Source: Rhodanobacter soli (lineage in GTDB: Bacteria > Pseudomonadota > Gammaproteobacteria > Xanthomonadales > Rhodanobacteraceae). Taken from it: a DNA stretch of 64,000 bases. This document shows positions 47,164 to 55,575 of this stretch, one piece after another (position 1 is the stretch's first letter; each line of letters begins with the position of its first letter). Made by a program: the position numbers and the translations under genes. The notes below the pieces were generated by a model. That model saw nothing but the letters and a program-made list of their open reading frames with translations, did no database searches and was not told the origin of the DNA. The stretch lies in NCBI RefSeq assembly GCF_040548735.1, contig NZ_JBEPSD010000001.1, forward strand, positions 992,001-1,056,000, read 5' to 3'.

Positions 47164-47733
47164 CTAGCGGAACTGCCGATCGCGCTGCCCGGTATGCGCA
47201 GGGACGATCCGCCCGGCCAGTTGCCGCCCCAGCGGCGACAGCCCGCAGGCCGCTTCGCCGCGGAGCACGTCGAGGCCAGCCAACTGGCGTCGATGGAAAC
47301 GCAGCGCGTACGCGTCGACCGCCGGCAGATGCGGCGTATCCGGCATGACGGCCGCGGGCTCGCCGCCGGCCAGCAGACGATCCCAGCCCAGATAATCGGT
47401 GTCCGGCAGCAGGTGCAGGCGCACGCGGGGGCGGCCGGTTCGATCCAGGCCGTCGACCCATTCGCGCGGCCCGTCCACCGCGATCACGCTGACCGCCATC
47501 AACCAGCGCACCCGCAGCAGCAGGGCCAGCTGCGGCGTTTCCACCAGCAGGCCGCGCGGCAGCGCCGACAACTCCGGCCCGCACGCCGCCAGCGGCATGT
47601 ACAGCACGCTGTCGAGCGCCGGCAGTGCCGCGACCAGTGGCGCCGGTGCGATCCGCAGCCAGCGCCGGCACATGCCCGCGCCGGAGGCTTGCGCGTACCA
47701 CGCCTGCCGTTGTCGCCACCATGGAATGAACAT
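47164..47733 (-). CDS. Unrecognised protein downstream of hemP
   Basis: The 189-residue protein is rich in Arg, Leu and Pro, without a signal peptide or clear TM segment. Notable parts are 'RWLRIAPAPLVAALPALDSVLYM', 'DGPREWVDGLDRTGRPRVRLHLLPDTDYLGWDRLL', and a basic end 'GLSPLGRQLAGRIVPAHTGQRDR'. I do not recognise a family. It lies 100 bases downstream of hemP on the same strand and so probably belongs to the same Fur-regulated unit. A role in heme handling is a guess from position only. It converges on the dehydrogenase gene with a 28-base gap. Confidence 0.6.
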   Translation of the reverse strand: MFIPWWRQRQAWYAQASGAGMCRRWLRIAPAPLVAALPALDSVLYMPLAACGPELSALPRGLLVETPQLALLLRVRWLMAVSVIAVDGPREWVDGLDRTGRPRVRLHLLPDTDYLGWDRLLAGGEPAAVMPDTPHLPAVDAYALRFHRRQLAGLDVLRGEAACGLSPLGRQLAGRIVPAHTGQRDRQFR

Positions 47734-47833
47734 CGCCTGCCTCCAGCGACACGAGCCGGCGAAGACCGCCCAGGCTCGGGGGAAACGCGCGGGCTGTTGT
47801 CGCCCGCTGCGCCAGGGAAACCGACCGTCGTGG

Positions 47834-48034
47834 CTACTTGGTCAGGATCAGCTTGTCGTTGCGGGTCAGGCGCAGGTGGTACTCGCTGCCCTGGTGCTGG
47901 ATCACCAGCTCGCGCTCACCTTCCAGCAGCGCGTGGCTGGAGACACGTCTGGCCGTTGCCGGAGTCGGCGACGGCAAAGCCGGCCGCGGGATCGGGCATG
48001 ACGGCAACGGTTGGCGCAGGGACAGGACAGGCAT
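47834..48034 (-). CDS. hemP: Hemin uptake protein HemP
   Basis: In this 66-residue protein the C-terminal half is the HemP domain: 'RRVSSHALLEGERELVIQHQGSEYHLRLTRNDKLILTK', with the family's S-x-x-L-L-x-G ... I-x-H-x-G-x-x-Y-x-L-R-x-T-R-x-x-K-L-I-L-T-K pattern reaching the stop. The proline-rich N-terminus (residues 1-28) is not conserved. HemP genes sit in heme-uptake operons, and HemP/HmuP activates heme-receptor genes together with Fur in some proteobacteria. A strong Fur box lies inside its promoter. No heme receptor gene is adjacent here. Confidence 0.9.
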   Translation of the reverse strand: MPVLSLRQPLPSCPIPRPALPSPTPATARRVSSHALLEGERELVIQHQGSEYHLRLTRNDKLILTK

Positions 48035-48066
48035 CGGAATATCCGGAGGCAGCGGCGATACCTTTG

Positions 48067-48094
48067 ATGATAATGATTCTCATTTGACTGTCAA
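48067..48094 (-). promoter_or_regulatory. Sigma-70 promoter of hemP
   Basis: On the minus strand, TTGACA (48094-48089) and TATCAT (48072-48067) are 16 bases apart. The Fur box fills the space between the two boxes and overlaps the -10. Transcription would start about 25 bases before the hemP ATG. Confidence 0.75.
48069..48087. promoter_or_regulatory. Fur box of hemP
   Basis: GATAATGATTCTCATTTGA matches the 19-bp Fur consensus GATAATGATAATCATTATC at 14 positions, including the whole first 9 bases. It covers the promoter spacer and -10 box, so iron-loaded Fur would block transcription. Confidence 0.85.
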
Positions 48095-48114
48095 CCATTT
48101 CGCCTCGGCCCCGC

Positions 48115-49089
48115 TCAATCCGCCTCGACCGCCTGCCGGATCCGCTGCGCCACCGCCGCATCCAGCCGCGGCAACAGTTCAAGTGCATCCAGGTTCTGCG
48201 CCAGCTGCTCGCGCTTGCTGGCGCCGAGCATCACCGTGGAAACGTGGGGATTGAGCAGGCACCAGGCGATCGCCAGCTGCGCCAGGCTGGTGCCCAGCTC
48301 GGCGGCGATCGGCTGCAATGCGCGCACCTTGCCCAGGCGTTCGTCGCCGTGGCCCAGCACGCCCTCGCGCAGCCACTCGTAGCCAGGCTGGGCCAGCCGC
48401 GAGTCGGCCGGCACGCCGTCGTTGTACTTGCCGCTGAGCAGGCCGGACGCCAGCGGCGACCAGATCGTGGTGCCCATGCCGTAGGCCTCGTACAGCGGCG
48501 CGTACTCCACCTCCACCCGCTCGCGGTGCAGCAGGTTGTACTGCGGCTGCTCCATCACCGGCGCATACAGATGATTCTCGCGGGCGATCCTGTGCGCCTC
48601 GTGGATCGCCTCGGCCGGCCATTCGCTGGTGCCCCAGTACAGCACCTTGCCCTGGCGGATCAGCGTGTCCATCGCCGCCACGGTTTCGGCGATCGGCGTA
48701 TCCGGATCGGGCCGATGGCAGAAGTACAGGTCCAGGTAGTCGACGCGCAGGCGCTGCAGCGCCTGGTGGCAGGCTTCCATCACGTGCTTGCGCGACAGCC
48801 CGCGCTGGGTCGGCAGCGGCTTGTCGACGGCACCGAAGAACACTTTGCTGGAGACGCAATAGCTGTCTCGCGGGAAACGCAGGTCGGCCAGCACGTCGCC
48901 CATCACCTGCTCGGCCACGCCGTTGTTGTAGGTCTCGGCGTTGTCGAAGAAGTTCACCCCGCGATCGTGCGCCAGCGCCAGCAGTTCGCGCGCCTGCGCG
49001 CGCCCCACCTGCTTGCCGAAGGTGACCCAGGCGCCGAACGACAGCGCGGAAAGTTGCAGGCCTGAGGTGCCGAGGCGACGGTAAAGCAT
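48115..49089 (-). CDS. Aldo/keto reductase (voltage-gated K-channel beta-subunit type)
   Basis: The 324-residue NADPH-dependent (beta/alpha)8 enzyme has the catalytic tetrad in place: Asp and Tyr in 'FFDNAETYNNGVAEQVMG', Lys in 'VSSKVFFG' and His in 'LDLYFCHRPDP'. Cofactor-binding elements are 'QPQYNLLHRERVE' and 'VSTVMLGASKREQLAQNL'. It resembles the Kv-beta/YghZ branch. The ATG at 49089 gives the usual start MLYRRLGTSGLQLSAL; longer starts are not supported. It is divergent from the zinc dehydrogenase (98-base gap), and both may act on aldehydes. Confidence 0.92.
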   Translation of the reverse strand: MLYRRLGTSGLQLSALSFGAWVTFGKQVGRAQARELLALAHDRGVNFFDNAETYNNGVAEQVMGDVLADLRFPRDSYCVSSKVFFGAVDKPLPTQRGLSRKHVMEACHQALQRLRVDYLDLYFCHRPDPDTPIAETVAAMDTLIRQGKVLYWGTSEWPAEAIHEAHRIARENHLYAPVMEQPQYNLLHRERVEVEYAPLYEAYGMGTTIWSPLASGLLSGKYNDGVPADSRLAQPGYEWLREGVLGHGDERLGKVRALQPIAAELGTSLAQLAIAWCLLNPHVSTVMLGASKREQLAQNLDALELLPRLDAAVAQRIRQAVEAD

Positions 49090-49187
49090 GGGGACGCTCC
49101 TGTGGCGGGAAAGACCGCCAGCATGTCCAATCCGCGCGCGCGACACAACGGCGTAATCTTGTGTCTTTCCCACCACAGGAGTTCGCC

Positions 49188-50201
49188 ATGTCCTCGATCA
49201 CGGGCTGGGCCGCCGGCGCGGCCGGCCAACCGCTGAAACTGGCCACGTTCGACGTGGGCGCACTGGGCGCCGAGGAAGTCGAGGTGGCCGTCGACTACTG
49301 CGGCATCTGTCACTCCGACCTGTCCATGATCAACAACGAATGGGGCAATGCGCGCTACCCGTTCATCCCCGGGCACGAAGTGGTCGGCCGGGTCGTCGCG
49401 CTGGACGCGCAGGCCAAGGGGCTCAGCGTGGGCCAGCGCGTGGGCATCGGCTGGACCGCGGAGAGCTGCATGCACTGCCGCCCGTGCCTGTCCGGCGACC
49501 AGAACCTGTGCGCACAGTCGGTGGCGACCATCGGCGGCCACCACGGCGGCTTCGCCGACAAGCTGCGCGCGCACTGGGCGTGGACGATTCCGTTGCCCGA
49601 GGGCATCGACCTGGCCAGCGCCGGCCCCCTGCTATGCGGCGGCATCACCGTGCTGAAGCCCTTCCTCGCCCACGACATCAAGCCGACCGCGCGGGTCGGC
49701 GTGGTCGGCATCGGCGGGCTCGGCCACATGGCGGTGAAGTTCGCCGCCGCGTGGGGCTGCGAGGTCACCGCATTCACTTCCACCATGGCCAAGGCCGACG
49801 AGGCGCGCGGCTTCGGCGCGCACCACGTGGTCGCCAGCCGCGACAGCGCCGCGATCGAGGCGATCGCCGGCTCGCTCGACCTGCTGCTGGTCACCGTCAA
49901 CGTGCCGATGGACTGGAACGCGTTGCTCAATACCCTCGCGCCGAAGGGCCGCATGCACGTGGTCGGCGCGGTGCTGGAGCCGATCCCGGTGCCCGCATTC
50001 GCGCTGATCATGGGCCAACGCGAAGTCTCCGGCTCGCCCACCGGCTCGCCGGTCGACATCGCCCGCATGCTGGACTTCGCCGCCCGCCACGACATCCGCC
50101 CACAGGTGGAGATGTTTCCGATGGCGAACGTCAACGAGGCGCTGCAGCATCTTGCCGACGGCAAGGCGCGCTACCGCATCGTGCTGCAGGCCGGCGGCTG
50201 A
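49188..50201 (+). CDS. Zinc-dependent alcohol/aldehyde dehydrogenase (CAD/YahK type)
   Basis: The 337-residue MDR enzyme has catalytic zinc ligands in 'CGICHSDL' and 'GHEVVGRV'. The structural-zinc cysteines are in 'CMHCRPCLSGDQNLC', and the Rossmann loop is 'VGVVGIGGLGHMAVKFA'. 'TSTMAKADEARGFGAHHVV' suggests NADP preference, as in YahK and cinnamyl-alcohol-type dehydrogenases. The start at 49188 follows a good AGGAG. It reduces aldehydes broadly in relatives; the substrate here is unknown. It converges on pgpA, 5 bases apart. Confidence 0.92.
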   Translation: MSSITGWAAGAAGQPLKLATFDVGALGAEEVEVAVDYCGICHSDLSMINNEWGNARYPFIPGHEVVGRVVALDAQAKGLSVGQRVGIGWTAESCMHCRPCLSGDQNLCAQSVATIGGHHGGFADKLRAHWAWTIPLPEGIDLASAGPLLCGGITVLKPFLAHDIKPTARVGVVGIGGLGHMAVKFAAAWGCEVTAFTSTMAKADEARGFGAHHVVASRDSAAIEAIAGSLDLLLVTVNVPMDWNALLNTLAPKGRMHVVGAVLEPIPVPAFALIMGQREVSGSPTGSPVDIARMLDFAARHDIRPQVEMFPMANVNEALQHLADGKARYRIVLQAGG

Positions 50202-50206
50202 GGCGA

Positions 50207-50713
50207 TTACCGGAGCAGGTACAGCCCCAGCGCCAGCACGGCCGCGGCGAAAACGCCGGCCACCACGTCGTCGATCATCACGCCCATGCCGCCCTTGACG
50301 CGGCGGTCCAGCCAGCTGATCGGCCACGGCTTCCACACGTCGAACAGGCGGAACAATACGAAGCCGAACGCGATCGCCCACCACGGCGCGGGCAGCACCA
50401 GCAACGGCAGCAGGGCGACCCACTGGCCGATGAATTCGTCCCACACCAGGCTGCGGTGGTCGGCCACGCCCAGCGCGCGGCTGGCCACGTTGCACGCCCA
50501 CACGCCCGCGCCAAAACCGATCAGCAACACCGCCAGATAGATCGGCAACGGCAGTTCGCGCAGCAGCAGCCAGGGCAGCAGCGCGGCCAGCGAACCGGAC
50601 GTGCCCTGCGCCACCGGCGCCAGGCCCGAACCGAAACCGCAGGCCAGCCAGCCGGCCGGCGTAGCCAGCAGGGCGCGGCGTTGCACGGCGCTGAGGCTCT
50701 TCCTGGCATTCAC
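50207..50713 (-). CDS. pgpA: Phosphatidylglycerophosphatase A
   Basis: Removes the phosphate from phosphatidylglycerophosphate to give phosphatidylglycerol, at the inner membrane. The 168-residue protein has several hydrophobic segments and the PgpA motifs 'GSGLAPVAQGTSGSLAALL', 'SLVWDEFIGQWVALL' and 'DRRVKGGMGVMIDDVVAG', with the acidic metal-binding residues. The GTG start overlaps the thiL stop (GTGA, 50710-50713), which matches the thiL-pgpA order of many gammaproteobacteria and fixes the start. Confidence 0.93.
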   Translation of the reverse strand: MNARKSLSAVQRRALLATPAGWLACGFGSGLAPVAQGTSGSLAALLPWLLLRELPLPIYLAVLLIGFGAGVWACNVASRALGVADHRSLVWDEFIGQWVALLPLLVLPAPWWAIAFGFVLFRLFDVWKPWPISWLDRRVKGGMGVMIDDVVAGVFAAAVLALGLYLLR

Positions 50714-51678
50714 GCGAAGTGCTCCCAGCCCGGTCGATCCGTCGCCAGCGACGAGCCATCGGCAGCACGCACGCGCACGCCTTCGCCTTCCACGATGCGG
50801 CCGATCTTCGTGGCGCCACAGCCGAGCCGGGCCAGGCCGGCCTGCACTTCGGCCAGGCGAGCGGCCGGCACGGTGAAACACAATTCGTAGTCGTCGCCAC
50901 CGCTCAACGCGAAGTGCAGCGCCGTGGTGTCGTCGTACAGCTCCAGCAGCGCCGACGAGCGCGGCAGCAAGGCGGTCTCGATCTCCGCCGCGACGCCGCT
51001 GGCGACGCAGATATGGCCCAGGTCGGCGAGCAGACCGTCGGAGACGTCGACGCAGGCCGTGGCCTGCCCGCGCAATGCCGTACCGACCGCCAGCCGCGGC
51101 GTCGGCCGGCTCAACCGTTCGACCAGGAAGCCGCGCAGCACGGTGCGGCCGTCGTCTTCGCGCGGCGGATGCTGCAAGGCATGCAGGCCGGCAGCCGCGT
51201 CGCCCAGCGTGCCGGTCACCAGCACCGCATCGCCAAGCCGTGCGCCGGCACGGGTAAGCGCCTGGCCCGGCGGCACGAAGCCGTGCACGGCCACGCTGAT
51301 CGTCAGCGGCCCGCGGGTGGTATCGCCACCGACCAGGGCCAGCCGGTGCGGCTGCGCCAGCTTCGCGAAGCCTTCGGCAAAACCCTCGACGAAGGCCGCG
51401 TCCGCGCTGGGCAAGGTCAGTGCCAGCAGCGCCCACGCCGGGCTGGCGCCCATCGCGGCAAGGTCGGAAAGATTCACTGCCAGCGCCTTCCAGCCGATAT
51501 CGGCCGGCGCGGTGCCTCGCGGGAAATGCACGCCTTCGACCAGGGTGTCGATCGCCATCACGAGGTCTTTCCCCGGCGGCGGCGCCAGCACCGCAGCGTC
51601 GTCGCCGATGCCGACGCGCACGTCGTCGCGCGCTTGCCCGGTGTGCCGGCGGATCAGTTCGATCAGGTCGAATTCCAT
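50710..51678 (-). CDS. thiL: Thiamine-monophosphate kinase
   Basis: Phosphorylates thiamine monophosphate to thiamine diphosphate, the active cofactor. The 322-residue protein of the PurM/ThiL fold has 'GIGDDAAVLAPP' and 'AVNLSDLAAMGASPAWALLALTLP'. It also has 'LVGGDTTRGPLTISVAVHG', 'CVDVSDGLLADLGHI' and 'SGGDDYELCFTV'. The ATG at 51678 gives the common start MEFDLIELIRRH. It lies 20 bases after the GNAT gene stop and is translationally coupled to pgpA. Confidence 0.96.
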   Translation of the reverse strand: MEFDLIELIRRHTGQARDDVRVGIGDDAAVLAPPPGKDLVMAIDTLVEGVHFPRGTAPADIGWKALAVNLSDLAAMGASPAWALLALTLPSADAAFVEGFAEGFAKLAQPHRLALVGGDTTRGPLTISVAVHGFVPPGQALTRAGARLGDAVLVTGTLGDAAAGLHALQHPPREDDGRTVLRGFLVERLSRPTPRLAVGTALRGQATACVDVSDGLLADLGHICVASGVAAEIETALLPRSSALLELYDDTTALHFALSGGDDYELCFTVPAARLAEVQAGLARLGCGATKIGRIVEGEGVRVRAADGSSLATDRPGWEHFA

Positions 51679-51698
51679 CGGGAAACCCCCATGCGAGG

Positions 51699-52241
51699 TC
51701 AGCGGCTGAACACGAGGGTGGGACTGTCTCGATAGGTCGACGGCTGCCACAGGCGGAAGCCGGCTTTTTCCGCGACCCGGATCGACGCCTGGTTTTCCGG
51801 CGCGATGATGCACACCACGCGCCGTCCGGGGAACTGTGCGTCGGCCCAGGCCGCGATCGCCGCCACCGCCTCGCTGGCATAGCCCTGGCCGTGCGCCTGC
51901 GGCGCCAGCACCCAGCCGCACTCCAGCATGCCGCGCAGCGAGGGCTGCAGTTCGCGCGCGAAGTCGGCGAAACCGACGTCGCCGACATAGCGGCCGCTGG
52001 CCTTCTCCTCGATGGCCCAGTAGCCGTAGCCAAGCAGGCTCCACAGACCGCGGTACTGCAGCAGGCGCTTCCACACTTCCTCGGCGGTGAACGGCTGGCC
52101 GCCGATGTAACGGGTGACCTCGGGGTCCGACCAGATCGCGGTGCAGGCGGCGTGATCGCCGGCCTGGTGTGCGCGCAGGCGCAGCCGCACGGTCTCGATC
52201 TCCGGCACCTGCCCGCCCGGCGACCCCGCGGTGCCCGGCAT
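51699..52241 (-). CDS. GNAT acetyltransferase (RimJ/RimL type)
   Basis: This 180-residue protein of the RimJ/RimL-like branch has 'ETVRLRLRAHQAGDHAACTAIWSDPEVTRYIGG' at the start. 'ARELQPSLRGMLECGWVLAPQAHGQGYASEAVAA' contains the acetyl-CoA loop (Q-x-x-G-x-G/A), and 'ENQASIRVAEKAGFRL' follows. The acceptor is unknown. Its ATG overlaps the nusB stop (52241). A GNAT gene at this spot in an otherwise standard nusB-thiL-pgpA order looks like a later insertion that kept translational coupling. Confidence 0.85.
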   Translation of the reverse strand: MPGTAGSPGGQVPEIETVRLRLRAHQAGDHAACTAIWSDPEVTRYIGGQPFTAEEVWKRLLQYRGLWSLLGYGYWAIEEKASGRYVGDVGFADFARELQPSLRGMLECGWVLAPQAHGQGYASEAVAAIAAWADAQFPGRRVVCIIAPENQASIRVAEKAGFRLWQPSTYRDSPTLVFSR

Positions 52242-52687
52242 CAGCCGCGCTTCTCGACCGCGCGCAGTTCGCCGGCCAGCTTGTCCAGCACGCCGTTGAC
52301 GTAGCTGTGGCCGTGGTCGGCGCCGAAGCGCTTGGTGACCTCGATCGCCTCGTTGATGACCACCCGGTACGGCACGTCCGGACGGAATTTCAGCTCGTAC
52401 GCGGCCAGGCGCAGCGCGGCGCGCTCGATCGGATCGATCTGCGCCACCTCGCGGTCGATGTGCGGGCGCAGGGCCTCGTCCAGCGCGTCGACGTTCTTCT
52501 CCACGCCGTGCAGCAGGTCCTCGAAGTATTCGAGGTCGGCCACTTCCATGTCCTGCTCGTGGCGGAACTGCTCGATCACCGCGTTCATGTGGCTGCCGCT
52601 CAACTGCCACGCGTACAGCGCCTGCAACGCGCGGCGGCGGGCGCGCGAGCGCGCCTGCATGTCGAGGCCCTGCGGATGCTGGGTCAT
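52241..52687 (-). CDS. nusB: Transcription antitermination factor NusB
   Basis: Binds boxA with S10 in rRNA antitermination complexes. The 148-residue all-helical protein has '[18 protein letters not shown]', '[15 protein letters not shown]', and the conserved end '[38 protein letters not shown]' through '[11 protein letters not shown]'. Its start overlaps the ribH stop (52684-52687), the usual ribH-nusB coupling. An N-terminal ATG eight codons further in is possible but less likely. Confidence 0.95.
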   Translation of the reverse strand: MTQHPQGLDMQARSRARRRALQALYAWQLSGSHMNAVIEQFRHEQDMEVADLEYFEDLLHGVEKNVDALDEALRPHIDREVAQIDPIERAALRLAAYELKFRPDVPYRVVINEAIEVTKRFGADHGHSYVNGVLDKLAGELRAVEKRG

Positions 52688-53148
52688 GCCAGCTTGCCGT
52701 ACAGGTTGACCATTTCCAGCGCGGCGATCGCGGCGTCGGCGCCCTTGTTGCCGGCCTTGGTGCCCGCGCGCTCGATCGCCTGCTCGATGCTGTCGGTGGT
52801 CAGCACGCCGAACGCCACCGGCACGCCGGAGCTGTAGGCGGCCTGGGCCAGGCCCTTGGCGCACTCGCCGGCGACGTAGTCGAAGTGCGGGGTGGCGCCG
52901 CGGATCACCGCGCCCAGCGCGATCACCGCGGCGTACTTGCCGGAGTTGGCCAGCTTGTGCGCGGCCAGCGCGATCTCCCACGCGCCCGGCACGCGGACCA
53001 GCTCGATCGCGTCGTCCTTCACGCCATGACGCACCAGCGCGTCACGCGCCCCCGCCACCAGCGGCTCCACGACGAAACCGTTGAAACGGCCGGCGACGAT
53101 GGCAAAGCGGCCTTTCGGCGTGGCGAAATCGCCTTCGATGATCTTCAT
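52684..53148 (-). CDS. ribH: 6,7-dimethyl-8-ribityllumazine synthase
   Basis: Condenses the ribityl-pyrimidine with 3,4-dihydroxy-2-butanone 4-phosphate in the next-to-last step of riboflavin synthesis. The 154-residue protein has '[25 protein letters not shown]' and '[14 protein letters not shown]'. '[24 protein letters not shown]' carries the active-site His, and '[20 protein letters not shown]' is present. The ATG at 53148 has AGGAAA upstream. An intergenic composite repeat separates it from the ldcA-like gene. Confidence 0.96.
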   Translation of the reverse strand: MKIIEGDFATPKGRFAIVAGRFNGFVVEPLVAGARDALVRHGVKDDAIELVRVPGAWEIALAAHKLANSGKYAAVIALGAVIRGATPHFDYVAGECAKGLAQAAYSSGVPVAFGVLTTDSIEQAIERAGTKAGNKGADAAIAALEMVNLYGKLA

Positions 53149-53227
53149 TGCGGATTTCCTTGGTTGGACGCGCGGCCCATGCAGATCGGCCATTTTACGG
53201 GTTTGCCGGCCCGCCTGCTCGCTTGAG

Positions 53228-53328
53228 CTCCTCCCCTGCTTGCAGGGGAGGTCGGGTGGGGTCGCTCTTGATCTTCGGCAAGAGCTTTACCCCCTCCCGA
53301 CCTCCCCCTGCGCACAGGGGGAGGAGCA
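53228..53328. repeat. Composite CTCCCCCTGC palindromic repeat inside the rib cluster
   Basis: Left unit CTCCCCTGC-TT-GCAGGGGAG, a spacer starting GGTCGCTCTTGATCTTCGG, and an opposed unit CTCCCCCTGCGCACAGGGGG. It lies between the ldcA-like gene and ribH. Confidence 0.8.
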
Positions 53329-53332
53329 GCAC

Positions 53333-54265
53333 TCAGACGCCGGGCGGCAAATGGGGGTAGCCGCTGAAAGACAGCTGCGCCCTGCCGCCCGCGACCTGCA
53401 GCCGTGCCGGCGCGCCGAATGGCAGGGTGAACTTGTCCGGCTCGTGGCCGATCGGCAGGCCGTCGATCACCGGCATCGCGCTGGCGCGGCGGATCTGCGC
53501 GAAGCTGTCGACCAGGCCGTAGCCGTTGTCGTAGCTGCTGGGCCGGCACTGGCTGAAATCGCCCAGCAGCAGCGCACGCTGGCGCCCCAGCACGCCGGAC
53601 AGGTGCAATTGGTACAGCATCCGCTCGATCCGGAACGGCGGCTCGCCGACGTCCTCGACGAACAGGATGCCGCCCTCGATCGCCGGGAAATACGGCGTAC
53701 CGAGCAAGCTGCACAGCACGGCCAGGTTGCCGCCCCACAGCGGTCCTTCCACGTCGAGATGATCGGCGTCGGAGGTGGTTGCCCACTCGACCTGCGCTGC
53801 AGGCGCACGCACGGTGTCCCAGAAATGCCGCCAGGTGAATTCGCTGAGCGTCTCGGCGCCGAAATCGGCGCCCAGCATCGGGCCGCTGAACGTGCACAGG
53901 CCGCTCTTCGCATGCAGCGCCAGCTGCAGCGCGGTGAAATCGCTGTGGCCGACCAGCACGGTGCTGCTGCTACCCAGGCGCTCGCGCAAGGCGTCGTAAT
54001 GCAGTTGCGTCAGCAGGCGCGTGGCGCCGTAGCCGCCGCGGATCGCCAGCGCGATGTCCGGCAACGCGTCCCGCGTGGCCAGCGCATTGAGGTCGGCGGC
54101 CCGCTCCGCATCGCTGCCGGCATAACGCTGCTCGCTGCGATCGAGCACCTCCAGCCCGTCCAGTTCGCAACCGGCCTCGCGCAGCCGCGCCACGCCGCGC
54201 GCCATCGCGGCGCGATCGTGCGGGTAACCCGAAGGGGCAATCAGGCGGATGGCGGTCTCGGACAT
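53333..54265 (-). CDS. ldcA: LD-carboxypeptidase family protein (LdcA/MccF fold)
   Basis: Cleaves the terminal D-Ala from tetrapeptide stems in cytoplasmic murein recycling. The 310-residue S66-family protein has 'IRLIAPSGYP', 'IALAIRGGYGATRLL', and the nucleophile Ser in 'VLVGHSDFTALQLAL'. Glu is in 'GGILFVEDVGEPPFRIERML' and His in 'VIDGLPIGHEPDK', so the Ser-Glu-His triad is intact. The MccF branch, which cleaves microcin C-like compounds, is the alternative. Its place between ribBX and ribH is unusual for the rib cluster. Confidence 0.9.
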   Translation of the reverse strand: MSETAIRLIAPSGYPHDRAAMARGVARLREAGCELDGLEVLDRSEQRYAGSDAERAADLNALATRDALPDIALAIRGGYGATRLLTQLHYDALRERLGSSSTVLVGHSDFTALQLALHAKSGLCTFSGPMLGADFGAETLSEFTWRHFWDTVRAPAAQVEWATTSDADHLDVEGPLWGGNLAVLCSLLGTPYFPAIEGGILFVEDVGEPPFRIERMLYQLHLSGVLGRQRALLLGDFSQCRPSSYDNGYGLVDSFAQIRRASAMPVIDGLPIGHEPDKFTLPFGAPARLQVAGGRAQLSFSGYPHLPPGV

Positions 54266-54343
54266 GCTCGTCGTGATCGGGAAAGCTCAAGTATGGTTTG
54301 CAGGACATGGCCGCGGCATGGCGCGTTCATGCCCTGCGCGAGA

Positions 54344-55435
54344 TTACACGTACTCCACCACTTCCAGCCCGAACCCGCCCAGCCCCACCATCTTGCGCGG
54401 CGTACCCAGCACGCGCAGATGGTGCACGCCGAGGTCGACCAGGATCTGCGCGCCGAGACCGAGTTGGCGCCACTCCTGCTGCTGCGCCTCTTCCGGCGCC
54501 TGCTTGCTGGGCTGGCGGTTGAGCCGGGCCAGCAGCGCCTCCGGGGTATCCTCGCCGGACAGCACCAGCAGCACGCCGCGATCCTCGTCGGCGATGCGGC
54601 GCAGCGCCGAGGTCACGGTGAGGCCGAGGTCGTCGCGCTTCAGATGCAGCACGTCGGACAGCGTGTTGCGCACGTGCACGCGGGTCAGCACCGGCGCGCC
54701 GTCGCCGACCTTGCCGCGCACCAGCGCGTAGTGCAGGCCACGGCGGATCGCGTCGCGGTAGGCCACCAGGCGGAACGGGCCAAACTCGGTGTCCACGTCC
54801 TCCTCGTGCACGCGCTGCACGGTCTTCTCGGTCTCGAGGCGGTAGCGGATCAAATCGGCGATGGTGCCGATCTTCAGGCCGTGCTTCTGCGCGAAGATCT
54901 CCAGCTCCGGCCGCCGCGCCATCGAGCCGTCCTCGTGCAGGATCTCGATCAGCACCGCCGAGGGCTCCAGCCCGGCCAACGCGGCCAGGTCGCAGCCGGC
55001 CTCGGTGTGACCGGCACGGGTCAGCACGCCGCCGGGTTGCGCCGTGAGCGGGAAGATGTGGCCCGGCTGCGACAGGTCCTGCGGCTTCGCATCGGACTTC
55101 ACCGCCACCTGGATCGTGCGCGCGCGGTCGTGCGCCGAGATGCCGGTGGTGACGCCTTCGGCCGCCTCGATCGAGACGGTGAAGTTGGTGTGGTAGGCCG
55201 AGGTGTTGTCGCTGACCATCGGGCGTAGGCCGAGCTGGCGCGTGCGCTGCTCGGTCAGCGTGAGGCACAGCAGGCCGCGCGCCTCGCGCACCATGAAGTT
55301 GACGTCCTCCGGCCGCACCATCTGCGCAGCCATGATCAGGTCGCCCTCGTTCTCGCGGTCCTCGTCGTCGAGGATGACGACCATGCGGCCGGCGCGGATG
55401 TCTTCGAGGATTTCGGGAATGGTGTTGAAAGCCAT
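54344..55435 (-). CDS. ribB: 3,4-dihydroxy-2-butanone 4-phosphate synthase fused to an inactive GTP cyclohydrolase II-like domain (RibBX)
   Basis: The RibB domain (residues 1-200) is complete: '[20 protein letters not shown]', '[11 protein letters not shown]', '[12 protein letters not shown]' and '[29 protein letters not shown]'. The C-terminal ~160 residues align with RibA. However, the zinc site (normally C-x10-C-x-C in 'GDVFGSxRCDCG') is replaced by '[18 protein letters not shown]' (~257-274), with no cysteine. This makes it the RibBX type known in other proteobacteria, where the second domain has no cyclohydrolase activity. A separate RibA must be encoded elsewhere. It is 140 bases downstream of ribE. 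Confidence 0.94.
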   Translation of the reverse strand: MAFNTIPEILEDIRAGRMVVILDDEDRENEGDLIMAAQMVRPEDVNFMVREARGLLCLTLTEQRTRQLGLRPMVSDNTSAYHTNFTVSIEAAEGVTTGISAHDRARTIQVAVKSDAKPQDLSQPGHIFPLTAQPGGVLTRAGHTEAGCDLAALAGLEPSAVLIEILHEDGSMARRPELEIFAQKHGLKIGTIADLIRYRLETEKTVQRVHEEDVDTEFGPFRLVAYRDAIRRGLHYALVRGKVGDGAPVLTRVHVRNTLSDVLHLKRDDLGLTVTSALRRIADEDRGVLLVLSGEDTPEALLARLNRQPSKQAPEEAQQQEWRQLGLGAQILVDLGVHHLRVLGTPRKMVGLGGFGLEVVEYV

Positions 55436-55456
55436 GGGTGTTCCTTGAGTGCTGTT

Positions 55457-55566
55457 CTCCCTCCCCTGCAAAGCAGGGGAGGGCTGGGGAGGGGTGGCTC
55501 TTGTTCTGGTCTGTCAAATCAAAAGCGTTACCCCCTCCCGACCTCCCCCTGCCAGCAGGGGGAGGA
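55457..55566. repeat. Composite CTCCCCCTGC palindromic repeat between ribE and ribBX
   Basis: Left unit CCCTCCCCTGCAAAGCAGGG, a spacer GGGTGGCTCTTGTTCTGG that is longer than in other copies, then ACCCCCTCCCGACC and the opposed unit CTCCCCCTGCCAGCAGGGGG. It fills the ribE-ribBX gap. Confidence 0.8.
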
Positions 55567-55575
55567 GTTGAAAGT

